This document shows positions 47,083 through 64,000 of a stretch of 64,000 nt of DNA, one piece after another. Under the pieces are notes generated by a model that was given only the letters and a program-made list of their open reading frames with translations, ran no database searches and had not been told where the DNA came from. The first letter of the stretch is position 1; every line of letters starts with the position of its first letter. Made by a program: the position numbers and the translations under genes. The stretch covers positions 8,289,965 through 8,353,964 of the forward strand of contig JBBMNZ010000003.1 in the NCBI GenBank assembly GCA_037954325.1, given 5' to 3'. The stretch comes from Fistularia commersonii. Lineage: Eukaryota; Chordata; Actinopteri; Syngnathiformes; Fistulariidae.

Positions 47083-47525
47083 TAGAATATTGTGATAAAG
47101 TTATTTATCTTCTGTAATGCAATTAAAAAAACAAAAAGTACTTTTTCATGATATTCTAATATTTTGAGATAGGATTTTGGAGTTTTCTTAAGATGTAAGC
47201 CATAATCGGCAATAATAAAATAATAAAAGGAATGCAATATTTCAGCTGATTTGTACTGAATCCAAAATGTATGACATTTTGTTTTTGTAATTGCATTAAG
47301 AATAAGAATAAGAACCACTTTATTTATCTCGAAGGAAATTGTTGTGCCAGAGTTTCAAGTAAAACTTAACAATAATAAATAACAGTGGGAAATTGTATAA
47401 ACAGTATAAAAAAAGGGGGGGGGATAAGAAATACAATAATACTATAAAATGGTCCAGGTAACAAATCAAGGCTATTATAGAAGATAAAGAACTTTATCAC
47501 AATATTCTAATTTTCTGAGACAGTC

Positions 47526-47527
<2 letters not shown>
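47081..47527. mobile_element. MITE-like DNA transposon, interrupted by a LINE tail
   Basis: Left terminal sequence ATTAGAATATTGTGATAAAG and right terminal sequence CTTTATCACAATATTCTAAT are exact complements, so these are terminal inverted repeats. Between them are GTACTTTTTCATGATATTCT and AAGCCATAATCGGCAATAAT. The element is split at about 47298-47478 by a LINE 3' fragment. It has no coding capacity. The family name is not known to me; similar MITEs are common in fish. Confidence 0.7.
47298..47478 (-). mobile_element. LINE 3' UTR fragment inside the MITE
   Basis: AATAAGAATAAGAACCACTT, then TATTTATCTCGAAGGAAATT is the reverse complement of a LINE tail (AATTTCC...GAGATAAATAAAGTGGTTCTTATTC). 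Reverse orientation is inferred from the (AATAAG)n-like microsatellite tail at the left end. Contains a G run at about 47415-47423. Confidence 0.6.

Positions 47528-47585
<58 letters not shown>
47528..47585. repeat. (TA)n microsatellite
   Basis: About 27 TA units between the two MITE segments. Confidence 0.95.
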
Positions 47586-47590
<5 letters not shown>

Positions 47591-47706
47591 TCAAAAATCC
47601 TATCTCAAAATATTAGAATATCATGAAAAAGTACTTTTTGTTTTTTTAATTGCATTACAGAAGATAAATAACTTTATCACAATATTCTAATTTTCTGAGA
47701 CAGTCC

Positions 47707-47710
<4 letters not shown>
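47585..47710. mobile_element. Second, partial copy of the same MITE
   Basis: The segment from about 47585 to 47690 is a nearly perfect reverse complement of 47081-47186, so it forms a long inverted pair with the left arm of copy 1. It ends in the same CTGAGACAGTCCTGTG as copy 1 (47516-47530). Confidence 0.75.
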
Positions 47711-47785
<75 letters not shown>

Positions 47786-47883
47786 ATACATATATATATA
47801 TATGTATATATATGTGTGTGTGTGTGTATATACATATATATATACATATATATAGGGAGAAAGAGAGAGAGAGAGAGAGAGAT
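47707..47883. repeat. Compound TG/TA/GA array
   Basis: TG, about 25 TA units, TG, TATA/CATA, TG, CATA and then (GA)n at 47861-47883. Open frames in it are artefacts. Confidence 0.95.
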
Positions 47884-48084
47884 ATTCACACAGAAAGATG
47901 TGGCACAGAAACATGTTATACTTTTAAATAAACACATAACGGTAATATCCACAAATACATATTGGAAATGCCTTTTTCCCCCCAAACAGTGCCTGTAACA
48001 CGGCTCTTGAAAAAGATCAATAATGAATAACACAAGGGAATGTCCAGCCGTCCATTTTCTATCCCCGCTTTGTCCGACTGCAGC
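47884..48084. other. Spacer, nothing recognised
   Basis: Short noncoding sequence between the TG/TA/GA array and the next MITE copy. Confidence 0.4.
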
Positions 48085-48337
48085 TGATCGCTATCTCAGT
48101 TTTCCTCCTGCTCATTAAAACCATTAAAGTCGTCTTCTTCAGTGTCAGAATTGAACAGCCTCAGAATTTCACAGTAATTTCATTGGTGTGATATGGGGCA
48201 TGTTTTGGTGGGATGAAGGCTGTTGGCCCAAAAAAAAAAAAAAAAAAAAAAAAAATCCTAAACTAGCCGCATCATTGTTTAAGCCTCATGGTTCAATGTT
48301 TGTGAAAAAGTAGGGGCTTATAGTCCGGAAACTATAG
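48085..48337 (-). mobile_element. MITE-like DNA transposon remnant with acidic coding peptide, copy 2
   Basis: It is co-linear with 7718-7931: GATCGCTATCT, then GTCTTCTTCAGTGTCAGAAT, AGCCGCATCATTGTTTAAG, and a right terminus GGCTTATAGTCCGGAAACTA. The minus strand encodes EILRLFNSDTEEDDFNGFN before a TGA. A 25-base A tract at 48232-48255 is an internal expansion also present in copy 1 in shorter form. The left terminus is lost. Confidence 0.6.
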
Positions 48338-48420
48338 CATAGTCATATTTATTGTTGTATTGCTGTGACAAACAAATTTCTCCTATGGGGATCAATAAAA
48401 TAGTATTATTTTATTATCTT
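48338..48420 (+). mobile_element. LINE 3' tail fragment
   Basis: TTGTTGTATTGCTGTGACAA, then CAAATTTCTCCTATGGGGAT and CAATAAAATAGTATTATTTT match a fish L2/Rex1-like LINE end. It directly abuts the MITE end. Confidence 0.65.
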
Positions 48421-50604
48421 AAAATAAAACAAACATGTTTTCAGATGGAGTGGGCAGATTGGCACCTGTGGTCCTGATTGTCAGAGGTTTGAACCAAACC
48501 AGATGATCATCAGACCAAATGACCAGTCATCCACTTGTGAGCCTTTTTGATGGACACCATTACATCGATTTTAAGTTCTCACTTTGTGCTAATTCAAGGA
48601 AAAAAATAAATTAATTAAAGGCGACGTGAAATTTTACAAAGTTTGAATAATGAAATAAAGACTGGATGTAAACGATTCAGTCTCTGCCATCGCTTTTTCT
48701 ATCTCCCAATCTAAACCACTTCGCTATTCCTTTATATGGATTTATAGCCCGTCTGACACAATGTCCTTTTTAAGATTTACAGCGAAGAAGATGCAACTTA
48801 TCAAACAAAATGAAACATTGGATACCAAAGCGGCTATAATAAGGAGTAAGAATAAAAAAACAAAAGAAAAGAAAAAGTCAGTCTATCTTTTTTGGCTCGT
48901 TGGTCCTCCCAGCCTCTCGCGCCGCAGAACAACAAACAACAAGGCAAAGTCCATTTCTAACTCTATTCTTCAGATGTTCTTTTTCTTTTTTTGCCGTAAC
49001 AAATTCACATTATACAAATGTCTTCATAAATATTTATCTTCGCTCTACTCCCGGGTTTGCCCGTGAAAATTATTCAAAAACAACATCAGAATCGTAATGC
49101 TGGTCTGCAGCTGGACCAGAAAGGATGAAATATTGTCCATGTCCGATGGAATATTCATGTGTGGGATTATTTATTTTTCCCCGTCTCCCGCAGTGTCATT
49201 CCCGAACTGCGACGTCCTACTGTATATCACGACAGAGACACGAAACAGCAAACAATGTAATCCAGAGAGATTTTAATAAAAAAATAAAAACTGAACACTG
49301 AAAGCAGTGCTTTCTTTATCTTGATTTAAAAATTCCCTTTTTCTTGCCGAGGCTAAAATAATAGTGCACGTTGCCCCGGTTGATTAGCTCTTGGGATTAA
49401 ATTCACAAAAAAAAAAAAAAAAGGCTTTCGGATTCAACACAGTTTCCCAAATAGGATCCTGTGTGATGGGTTCTTCCCTCTTCATCAAGTATTAAACATT
49501 TATAAATGTGTCATTAACAAACTGCATTTTCGTAAAAGGGGAGTCAAAGGGGAGGTTGCCGTCCACACTGTATAAATAATAAAGATTTTAACGAAAGGCT
49601 CAAGTGAGGGGTGTTTTATTTTGACACCGGCCCTGATTCGCCCTGCATCACGCGGGGGCCGTTCGTTTTTTCCCTGATCTTCCGCACTGACATTTCAAAA
49701 CATCTCCCACGCTTTACAATTATCAATGACATTTAATTTGACACAACCAAATGTTCACCACTCTGGATTTAATAAGTTAATATTGACCTACACATGCAAA
49801 AGTATATGTGAAAGCTTTTAACCCGGTGGTAACACAACATAGTTTCAAGGCTGGTTGCATGACGAGATGTAAATACTCGACAAACTCCCGGCCTTGTGCA
49901 GAAACTTCATCTCTCTCAGCGTTCTGAGTCAGAACCGCTGAGCAAAAGTTGTAATTTTAAGCCCCCCCAACACCCGCCGCCCTGGACTGTTTACCCTCGG
50001 GACAGATCATGTCTCCTTTCCGGTCAGCAAACTGGCCAGTGTTGCAACGGCAGAGATAGCCCGACTCGGAGTGGTAACAGCGGCACCACCAAAATGGTTT
50101 TGTTCGCAAACAGCTAAACAAAGCTGACGAAGGGGGTTTTGTTATTTGCCGACACATCAGTGACGCTTGTTCCAACGGGCCGGCAAAAAGACATCAACAT
50201 GATGCACCTTCACTGCAACCTCCCACTGCCATTGAAGAAAAATAGAGTAAATACTGTAATGTCAACAAATGATGATTAAACAACGGTGAAAGTTGCTGAA
50301 AACTGTATCTCTCAGCAGCCACCGAGTCAAATGTAGCCCGAGACAAAAAAAAAAAACAACTAAATCCCTGTATTCCTGACAGGTTTATACGGTCGGTTAA
50401 AACGGCAACAATGTTCCGAAGCTGTGATAAAAGAAGCTCCGCTTTTTGGTGGTCCCTCCGGTCCCCTCCTAAGAGAGGGATGATCTCATTGGCTCCAGGG
50501 GGCGAGCGCACAGACGGTTTTGAAAAACATTTGGAAGAAATGAAAGTAGAACACCACCAGCGTTATTTGCGGTGTGTCTGAGATGTATTTTGGCAACCAT
50601 GAAA
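48421..50604. other. Unique sequence
   Basis: No gene was recognised. Frames at 48761-49066, 49896-50117 and 50194-50511 (minus) show no domain. A tracts lie at 49409-49423 and 50345-50356. CpG-rich patch at about 49955-50100. Confidence 0.45.
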
Positions 50605-50800
50605 CATTCATTCATTGATTATGAACGCCACTTATCCGCCGCGCAGCAGCCAATCCCAGCTGGTGCTGGGCGAGAGGCTGGATTCAACCGGGGACCGACT
50701 GCCAATCAATCACAGAGCCACAAATAGAGACGCACAGCCGTCCAGACTCTGGCATACGAGACAATTTAGGAGTCTTTAATTAGCCTGATGGCGTTTTTGG
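50605..50800 (-). mobile_element. DANA/Mermaid-like SINE 3' fragment
   Basis: Minus strand: GACTCCTAAATTGTCTCGTA, GCGTCTCTATTTGTGGCTCT, CCAGCACCAGCTGGGATTGG, GGATAAGTGGCGTTCATAAT and an (AATG)n tail at about 50605-50617. Confidence 0.65.
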
Positions 50801-51882
50801 AATCCGCGCCGGCCAAGATAGAAATCACAAATGCAGGAAAAGTCCTGAAAGATGAATAAGTTATATCTCGAGTCATTCGAGATTAAGTCACCGAAGTACC
50901 CACTCGAACATTTTGTCCGTCCGGGTACGAAGCTTCGGGTCTTTGAAAGCCGTTATCGGAAGGAGAAATACGAGGAACAGGAAGAAACATGTTCATCATG
51001 TCCTCACTTGGATAGCAACCATTGGTATTTAAGAATATTCCCGCAAGTTCACACACACATACACGTACTATATATAAGCAATTGTCAACACAACCGGCAT
51101 CTCATTTCAAAAGCAGTGTCTGTTTCTTTGGTGAATTATCATATAAATAACTCTGAATGCTTATCAAGCCCCTCTTTCAAAGACCCCGCGGATATAAAGG
51201 GTGAGAAAATGAAACAGTATACCCTGTTCTTGTCTGGGAACTAAAGAAAATAGAGGAATGTCCATGAAGATTAAAATATCCCTCTTTCTCTTACCTACAG
51301 AACTGCTTTGATTTCATTACTCAGGTCCTCCCTCAACTTTTAGCGCTTCTCACTGGGAGCGGAACAGCTCGGTTTGTTTTTAACCCTTTTTTTTTCCCCC
51401 TTCGATCTATTTAGTCACCAACGAAGGTGCGCAGTTCCCAATGTTAGTCTCCGACTCCAAAATTCCCTGATTAAATGAATCCAATCACTGAGCACGACGC
51501 AACGATAAACAAACTCGGTGATTATAGCCGGGAATGATTTACCGTCAGAAGTTGTAATCTGACCGTATTAAATTTGGGGGGGCGCTTTGAATTGAGCACT
51601 TGGGTACAACCCAACAGGAGGGCCTTCAATGAACCTTATTTACAAGCTTTTTGGCAGCGAGAAGGTGGATATTCCACTGAAATGAAGCAACATTTTTTTA
51701 CCTGACAAGATTGCCGGGAGGACCACCGGGGCGCCGGTGTAACTAATTGGACACGGACCACGTATGAACATATGGGAGTTGTAGTGGTCTTGTTAGAACG
51801 GGATACACAGAAGATTTGGCTGTGAACGAATAGCATTGATGGCACCGGCCCCTCACTTCCTGTCCACATCGATAATGCGGGC
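50801..51882. other. Unique sequence
   Basis: The 130-codon frame at 50852-51244 and the minus frame at 51636-51947 have no recognised domain. Confidence 0.4.
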
Positions 51883-51960
51883 TTATAAATCAGCAGCTGA
51901 TAGAGTTGTGAGACGACAGAGTGCTGGACAGCAACAAAATACACCACTTCATCACAAGGT
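51883..51960 (+). promoter_or_regulatory. Possible TATA promoter with short first exon
   Basis: TTATAAAT at 51883-51890 has an ETS-like CACTTCCTGT about 20 bases upstream. About 68 bases downstream of the TATA box is a consensus-like splice donor, CAAG|GTACTT, with GT at 51959-51960. A start about 25-30 bases after the TATA box would give a noncoding first exon of about 45 bases. I found no matching coding exon downstream, so this is only a pattern. Confidence 0.25.
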
Positions 51961-54324
51961 ACTTTTAATTATCATTCATGAGTTTGCCTTTAACCCGCGT
52001 CCCCTGTTTTTTTAAGTCGAGCTTCGCCTGGCATCTTTCCTGGAGACTCATACACCGACAATATAAAAAATAAAAAAAAAAAACGTAGGCATTCATTCAG
52101 AATAGGCTTTTGATCAGACCATTCTGGGTCATGCAACACAGAACCCAGAGGAAATGTCTGCAGGTTTTTTTTTTGTTTTTTTTTTAAGCAAGCTCCGTAT
52201 TCATATAGCCAAGAGCTGGTGCAGCTGTTCCCTGGTCCAAAAACAGCCAAGAAGATAACCATACCTGTCCTGGGACGTTGTGACTTTTGCAAGATTCAAG
52301 CACAACGTTCCTTTCAATTTTCCATCCATCTGTGCTCAAACTGGCACCAAAGTGCACAAAGGACAAAGTCATGTAAGATCAAGGTCGGATTTCAAGACCG
52401 CAAATTTTAGAACGCGTTCTCACTCCCGGTGCATCAACATACCGACATATTAGAACCCCTTTCTTGTAATTTTTTGCCAAACCAAAGAGCGTCACGTTTA
52501 CATCAACATCTGTATCCAAACCTAACCTATATGAAAGCGGAGTTTGTTTTTTTTCCATATCGAAGTGAGAAATTGCATTCCTGCCCTGACACTGAATCCG
52601 ACGATTAGACGAGACGATAAATGACGAAAAAAGGGGCGCGTATGAGAACGTGTGGGATTTTACATTTCACCAAATAGTGGAAAACACAGTTACTTGTCTC
52701 GCACATAACAAAGAACCTTATCCGTATGTTCCAGTTTAAAGTTGAGACTGTGCCATTAAAACACCGTCCAACACAAACCAGACTCAATTTGCATCAATCT
52801 TTTCTCAGAATTGCCGTTTTAATTAGTTAATCCCAAGCTGTGGTCCGGGCTCCTTCCGTCCAAGAGGACTGGGAATTTAGTCAATCCAATAATCAATATT
52901 GGTCATTTCAGTTACAAAGCAAGCATGTGATTTGAATTTGTACTGACAAGTGTTTAGTATTCATGGGCCGTCATTCATTATTAGGGATCATAGCATCATC
53001 CCACATGAACAGACTGAATTATTGCAATTTCTCCTCGGAGGAAACACAACCCGACAATCGCGGGCCGGCCCGTCGTCTCTCTGCGCTGCCGAACTGGTTG
53101 TGACTGGAGTCTCCGATCTCATTCATTCCTCTTTTGTTACAGCTTTACAGCTACAGAGCAGCAGCCGGAGTGTTTTATTAGTTTCTATTAGCCCCCCCAC
53201 CCCCGCACACTCTCTCTCACACAATGCCAAGTGTCCATGGAAAAAAAAATATGTTGGAAATGCTGAAAAAAAACAATGTGAAAGGCAACTTATATTGACA
53301 AAGCATCTGATTGTAAGTGATGACCGGCTTTGAGAATTCCATTAAGCTGCTGATGAGACTTCACCTGATAATAATGATAATAATAATGTGATCTCAGCGG
53401 GAACGATGTGAAAACAACATCTGAGCTTAGAAATAAATAACAGCACAATCGAGGGGACAGAAAAAAAAAAAAAAAAAAACGGAGCCCAATCACAAACACC
53501 CACAATCACGATCACACACCTGACAATCAAAAAATAAATTGAGTCTCTCCTGCAGGTACTGCGGGATTCACACGGCTCGTGGAAATCAATCACAGTCAAT
53601 CAAAAATACAGCGAATGCAGAGCACAAGGATGTGAGATTACATGGGAGGCGGGCTGGAGGTCACATTGGCGCCGGCGCCGTAATCTGGAATTCAGCGCAG
53701 CCTTTCGGCGAGGCAGCGGAGTGGATCATTGTGACGAGCCGTCTGTATCTCCAGCCGGCGCTGACACATCTTCCTCCAGCGCTGACTCGACACCAACATT
53801 ACTCGCGTAGAATTTTGAATCTCGAAAAAAAAAAAAATGGGATTTTGGTGGCCGGAGGACATTTGAAAACGCGTGTGAAAGTGAGCAAGAGAAGAGGATG
53901 AAGACAGGAAAAGACCACCTGAAGCATATTAAGGCTTATCAGCATTTGCAGCAGCACGGGCTTTTCTTTTGTCGAGTAATATTCGGCTCCGCGATTGCAT
54001 TCGCTTGCTCTGGAATGTTCTGCCGCGTCAGCAGTCATACAAATGAAACCGGGTCTCACATTTTGCTTTTGACCTTTCGACAGGTGCGAGTGCTGAAACC
54101 GAAAACTGTCGGCGACATTATGCTGAGTTTAGACGCGCCGCCCGTTGCGAGCGCAACGAGAACTGCCCATTTTTCAAGCAGCCGAGACACAGCTGATGTG
54201 CCACCTGTAATAAATATTCCGAAATCGCGCACGGTAAGGAATTCGGAGCCGAACTCCAGAAGTAATAATATTATAAAGTGCGGGTGCTTTATAATTGGCT
54301 GTTTAGGGTAGCTAAAGCTAATCA
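51961..54324. other. Unique sequence
   Basis: No gene was recognised. A/T tracts lie at 52074-52083, 52165-52185, 53459-53480 and 53825-53837. A run of C at 53191-53200. A 150-base open segment with splice-like borders (54084-54233) is discussed as a finding. Confidence 0.4.
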
Positions 54325-54405
54325 GGAAATTCATTCACTTATTCTGCTTATCCTGCAGTCAGGGTTGCACGTGCGCTCGACGTTCGGTCACAGGCCCCGA
54401 ATATA
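54325..54405 (-). mobile_element. DANA/Mermaid-like SINE 3' fragment
   Basis: Minus strand ends CTGCAGGATAAGCAGAATAA followed by GTGAATGAATTT, the SINE 3' terminus. The upstream part is diverged. Confidence 0.5.
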
Positions 54406-55439
54406 GAGCGCATTAGCTCGCAACGTGGTAATGAACTCAATTTATAAGTCTCTAACAAGACATATTGATGGTGAAAATTATCTATTTTCTGTTTATTTTT
54501 CTATTATCCATGTATTTATTTCAATTGATTATTTCTGTTTGTCCAGTACTCTATGTTGAAGATCTCGATTGAGATGCCGGCTGGAGGTGATCCGAGCTGG
54601 TTTCCGGTGAACAATACGCTTCAAAACTTATTTTATGACAGAGGCCGCATCAATTTGAAAAGAGCGCGAAGTCAGAGGTCAGGACTCCGTAGCCTGTACT
54701 TTTTTAAAAGAAACATTTCAGAATCTCGATCATTTATAACATTGCGGAATAGATGATCTGTCGCAGTGAGGCAGAAACCAGCGGTCAGAACCTTTTCCAT
54801 AATGAATAACAAGCGTTCACCCTTAGAAACTGAAAATCAAAAAGTGACCAAACTATCGAGGCTTTATCCTCGCTGGGTGATGTGGTACAACAAAGCGGGA
54901 AATGTCAGACCATAACTTTAATTCAAAATAGACAAAAAAAAAAAAAAAAAAAAAAGAGTTATTTAACAACATATCGTGTTCTTAAAAGATGAAAATCTTT
55001 GCTAAACTGCGGGGGGAAGCGATTAAAGACGAGTTGCTGTGCCGCCGAAATGCTCCCCGCGGGATTTGATGGCGCTGGGAAGATGGAGAAAAAACTCCAG
55101 CACGGTTAAAGCTTCACTGAACCACGGCATTAGTCTAAAATTGGATTTATTCGGCACTTTGATTTGAAGGTCTTAGTCTGCTGGCAGATTTTTTTTTCAG
55201 AAGCTGCATTTATAGTGAGCCTAATGAAAAGCCTAATCATTAGACAAAACAGGAAAAATATATATATTTTCATTTTACTTGGGTCGATGTTAAATCAGTC
55301 AGACCTGATCTGATTGAGACCAGCCTTTCTCAGGGACGGTGGATCTTCTGATGACCAAGCATCTCCCCACACACACACACCTCATAGGTCTTCACCATTT
55401 TAATTCCGTCCTGTCCACTTCCACTTACCAAAACTTTAT
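54406..55439. other. Unique sequence with poly-A tract
   Basis: No gene was recognised. A tract at 54932-54955. Confidence 0.45.
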
Positions 55440-55990
55440 CTATTACTGAGGAAGGCTAGTTCCGTCCTGGTGGGTCCCGTAGACTAAGCGCAAGCGGTGG
55501 GAGATAGAGAGGATGGTGGTAGCAAAGCGATCATCTCTGATGAACAATGCCTCCCACCCCTTGCAGAACATCATTGCAGCACTGAGCAGCTCCTTTACTA
55601 ACAGGCTCCATCCCAAGTGTGTGAAGGAGAGATTTCACAGGCCCTTCCTGCCAACTGCTGTTCGACTATTTAAATATCCGGCTCTTCTCTCAAAAGACTG
55701 CTTTTTCATTCATTCATTAATTCATTCACTTTTTCATTCATCTTCAAACTCAGACGCTATGTGCTACTACTGCACTGATACTACTACAAGCATTGCTGCT
55801 ATTCAGGCTAGTCGTCATTTTTGCACACGTTAATACTGTTTATAATGTCAACATATTGTTTAGTTGCAACTTGTTAACACTTTTTATTGCTTATTTTTAG
55901 TTTTCTTTTTTTTCTTGCACTGTCCACTTTCTGCTGAGTGGTTGATATTTCCTCTCTATCCTTCGATTCTATTAAATGGTATTACACTCA
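55440..55990 (+). mobile_element. Rex1-like LINE 3' end
   Basis: The frame at 55513-55710 reads HPLQNIIAALSSSFTNRLHP, KCVKERFHRPFLPTAVRLF and ends the ORF2 C-terminus (S.F..R..P..C..ER..R.FLPTAVRL motif of Rex1/Babar-type LINEs). A 3' UTR follows with TTTTTTCTTGCACTGTCCAC and TTTCTGCTGAGTGG, a block shared with 29080-29110. The 5' part is missing. An (ATTC)-rich stretch at 55708-55740 is simple sequence. Confidence 0.7.
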
Positions 55991-62280
<6,290 letters not shown>

Positions 62281-62330
62281 AACACATATACATATATATA
62301 TACACACACACACACACACATATATACACA
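62281..62330. repeat. Compound TA/CA array
   Basis: CATA, TA and CA units directly precede the Tc1-like end. Confidence 0.9.
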
Positions 62331-62415
62331 GTCATGGCCAAAAGTTTTGAGAACGACACAACCATAGAAACATCTGGCAAACACTTAAAAACCTTGAAGG
62401 AACAGACCTTGTGAA
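62331..62415 (+). mobile_element. Tc1/mariner-like transposon terminal fragment
   Basis: ACAGTCATGGCCAAAAGTTT followed by TGAGAACGACACAACCAT matches the terminal inverted repeat of a Tc1-like fish/amphibian transposon that I recall starting (T)ACAGTCATGGCCAAAAGTTTTGAGAATGACAC. Part of the internal sequence persists to about 62415, where a CACG array takes over. The word CAAAACTTTTGG near 62648-62656 (...TGCAAAACTTTTGGGG) may be a trace of the other end. No transposase is present. Confidence 0.6.
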
Positions 62416-62421
62416 AGTGTA

Positions 62422-62434
62422 ACACACACACACA

Positions 62435-62482
<48 letters not shown>
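62422..62482. repeat. (CA)n(CACG)n array
   Basis: About 7 CA units followed by roughly 11 CACG/GCAC units inside or next to the Tc1-like fragment. Confidence 0.95.
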
Positions 62483-64000
62483 CCTCAAAAGGGCAAATAA
62501 ATCTCAGCAAACTGAATTCTCTGTGAATCATTCTGCAGAATCTACCCAGTCAGGTGTTGTCTAACACATGTTAATGAATAAATGTACAAAATAAGCACAG
62601 CCATCTCTGCGTGCCTTCTTCTCCCCCACAAGCATCCATTCAGTGCAAAACTTTTGGGGAAAAAAAAATTAAAAGGTCAATGGAAATAAATGGATGCAGT
62701 TGCTGACACATTCCACCACAGGATATAAATCATATGTATTCTCTTTGTTTATTTTTTCACCCGACGGAAGTAATTGATTAGAGTTGGTGAAAGTTTGGTC
62801 TTAAAAAGAAATAAAAACAAATCTGAAATAGCACATTTCTGCACAAGGTTCAATAAGATGTTTGTGTACCTCTGGTACTGTTAAACATCCTTTTCCCCAT
62901 CAGATAAAGGAAAATACTAGGTTTCTGATGAAGTTGTTGAAGACACATCCAGCAGAGGGCAGCTCCCAGACTGTGAGGTTCAATATTATGGTTTATTACG
63001 ATGCTGAAATTTAAACAGGGAGTTTTAAATAATGATTAGCGGGGGAAGGAGGCGCTGATCCCCCCTAATTGAAAGTGCACTGTTACGGGTATATTAAGTA
63101 TATTTGACTGAGCATACTCATGATAGGAGGAGACAGCCCATAAAGAATTTCATGACTCTAGTTGCTTAAGGTGGAGTTTGTTTAAAGTATTACAGACAGA
63201 ATCACGGTATTTACATCTTCATCCTAATTTGTAGAAAATACAACTGATTCTAGCTTTAGCACCAGAGAGTTTGGTACATTGTATAGTTTTTTTTATTTTG
63301 TTTATTATATTGCATAGTTTGGTACTGGGACCAGGAAAGTAACTATGATATTGATTGTTAATTGTGGATTCCATTTTTCGTCAATGAGCATTGACCATCA
63401 CCTGGGTCCGAGGAGGGAAGACGGTCAGCTGTTCCAACAGGCTTCGCACGACCCTCCCACATTCTGTCTTTGCGTGAATGTAGACTTCCCGCTTGCTGTC
63501 ACTTTTTGATGACAATATTATGATGCTGATCCCTTACTAGTAGAGTTATTACAAAGGATTTCATTTCATAAAGTAGAGAAATATCCATTATGATCAACAA
63601 GGATCACTAAATATTCTCAGACCAGCATGTGACCGTCACACCAATTGTCATGGCTTATTCAGAATCAACAATTATTCATGAGCCATATGTATATATTTTT
63701 TTTTTTATATTTCATTGAAGGGTTGGGGGGGGGGGGTAAAAGACAAAGGTGGGTGTTCAATCCCCCAGTCGTCCTTTAAGTCTTAAATGCAAAAAAAGAA
63801 AATAAGCCCATCTCAATGATATCTTTATGTTTCCGAAGCTCTTTGGATCGCTGAGGCGGAATCCCTGACAGCTAAAAATATGTCGTAGCTGTCGAAGCGC
63901 AACCTACTGTACTCCCCTCTCTCCAGAGAGAAAGAGAGAGAGAGAGAAAGACAAGGATGCTTTTATCCGACACAATGGAATGTAAAAACTCAAACCTGTC
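62483..64000. other. Unique sequence to window end
   Basis: No gene was recognised. A G run lies at 63725-63736 and a (GA)n stretch at 63930-63953. Confidence 0.45.

Noticed and set aside
62422..62482. CRISPR-like array
   Set aside because: It is a simple tetranucleotide microsatellite with no spacers.

Overview
This window looks like nuclear DNA of a ray-finned fish (probably a percomorph teleost). The evidence is the mix of fish-typical repeats: DANA/Mermaid-like tRNA SINEs, Rex1/L2-like, RTE and L1/Tx1 LINE remnants, a Tc1-like transposon end, fish MITEs, and very many CA/GT and TA microsatellites. I recognise no intact host gene on either strand. Nothing resembles bacterial gene organisation. 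The longest open frames are chance frames, antisense shadows of decayed reverse transcriptases, or translated microsatellites. The window is therefore most likely intergenic or inside a large intron.

Layout: 2-3.2 kb holds a decayed Rex1-like LINE with its 3' tail. 3.7-5.1 kb holds tRNA-derived SINEs and a dispersed repeat that recurs at 37.5 kb. 6.1-10.7 kb contains a pair of long direct repeats (6071-6632 and 9953-10677) enclosing a SINE, an L1-like 3' end and a MITE with a conserved acidic coding remnant. 11.7-12.8 kb is a cluster of palindromic repeat units plus SINE pieces. 13.5-18.8 kb is nearly repeat-free. 18.8-31 kb has SINE/LINE tails, microsatellites and a Tx1/L1-like 3' end. 31-43 kb carries LINE tails, SINEs and long GT/TA arrays. 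43.8-46 kb is the largest element, a broken RTE-clade LINE with endonuclease, reverse transcriptase and C-terminal remnants. 47-48.4 kb is a nest of MITE arms, a LINE tail, TA arrays and the second acidic-peptide MITE. 48.4-64 kb is mostly unique AT-rich sequence with a Rex1-like 3' end at 55.5 kb, a 96-bp CA array at 58.4 kb and a Tc1-like end at 62.3 kb.

No genes act together here. All coding sequence I can recognise is transposon-derived, and every copy large enough to judge is broken or truncated. The main points for a second look are the direct-repeat pair at 6-10.7 kb, the near-identical inverted arms at 47 kb, the shared acidic peptide of the two MITE copies, the two-copy repeat of unknown family, a TATA-plus-splice-donor signature at 51.9 kb, and several repeat-free stretches that could be conserved noncoding elements. 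I saw no clear evidence of an undescribed biological system. Family names rest on remembered motifs and need a repeat-library search.
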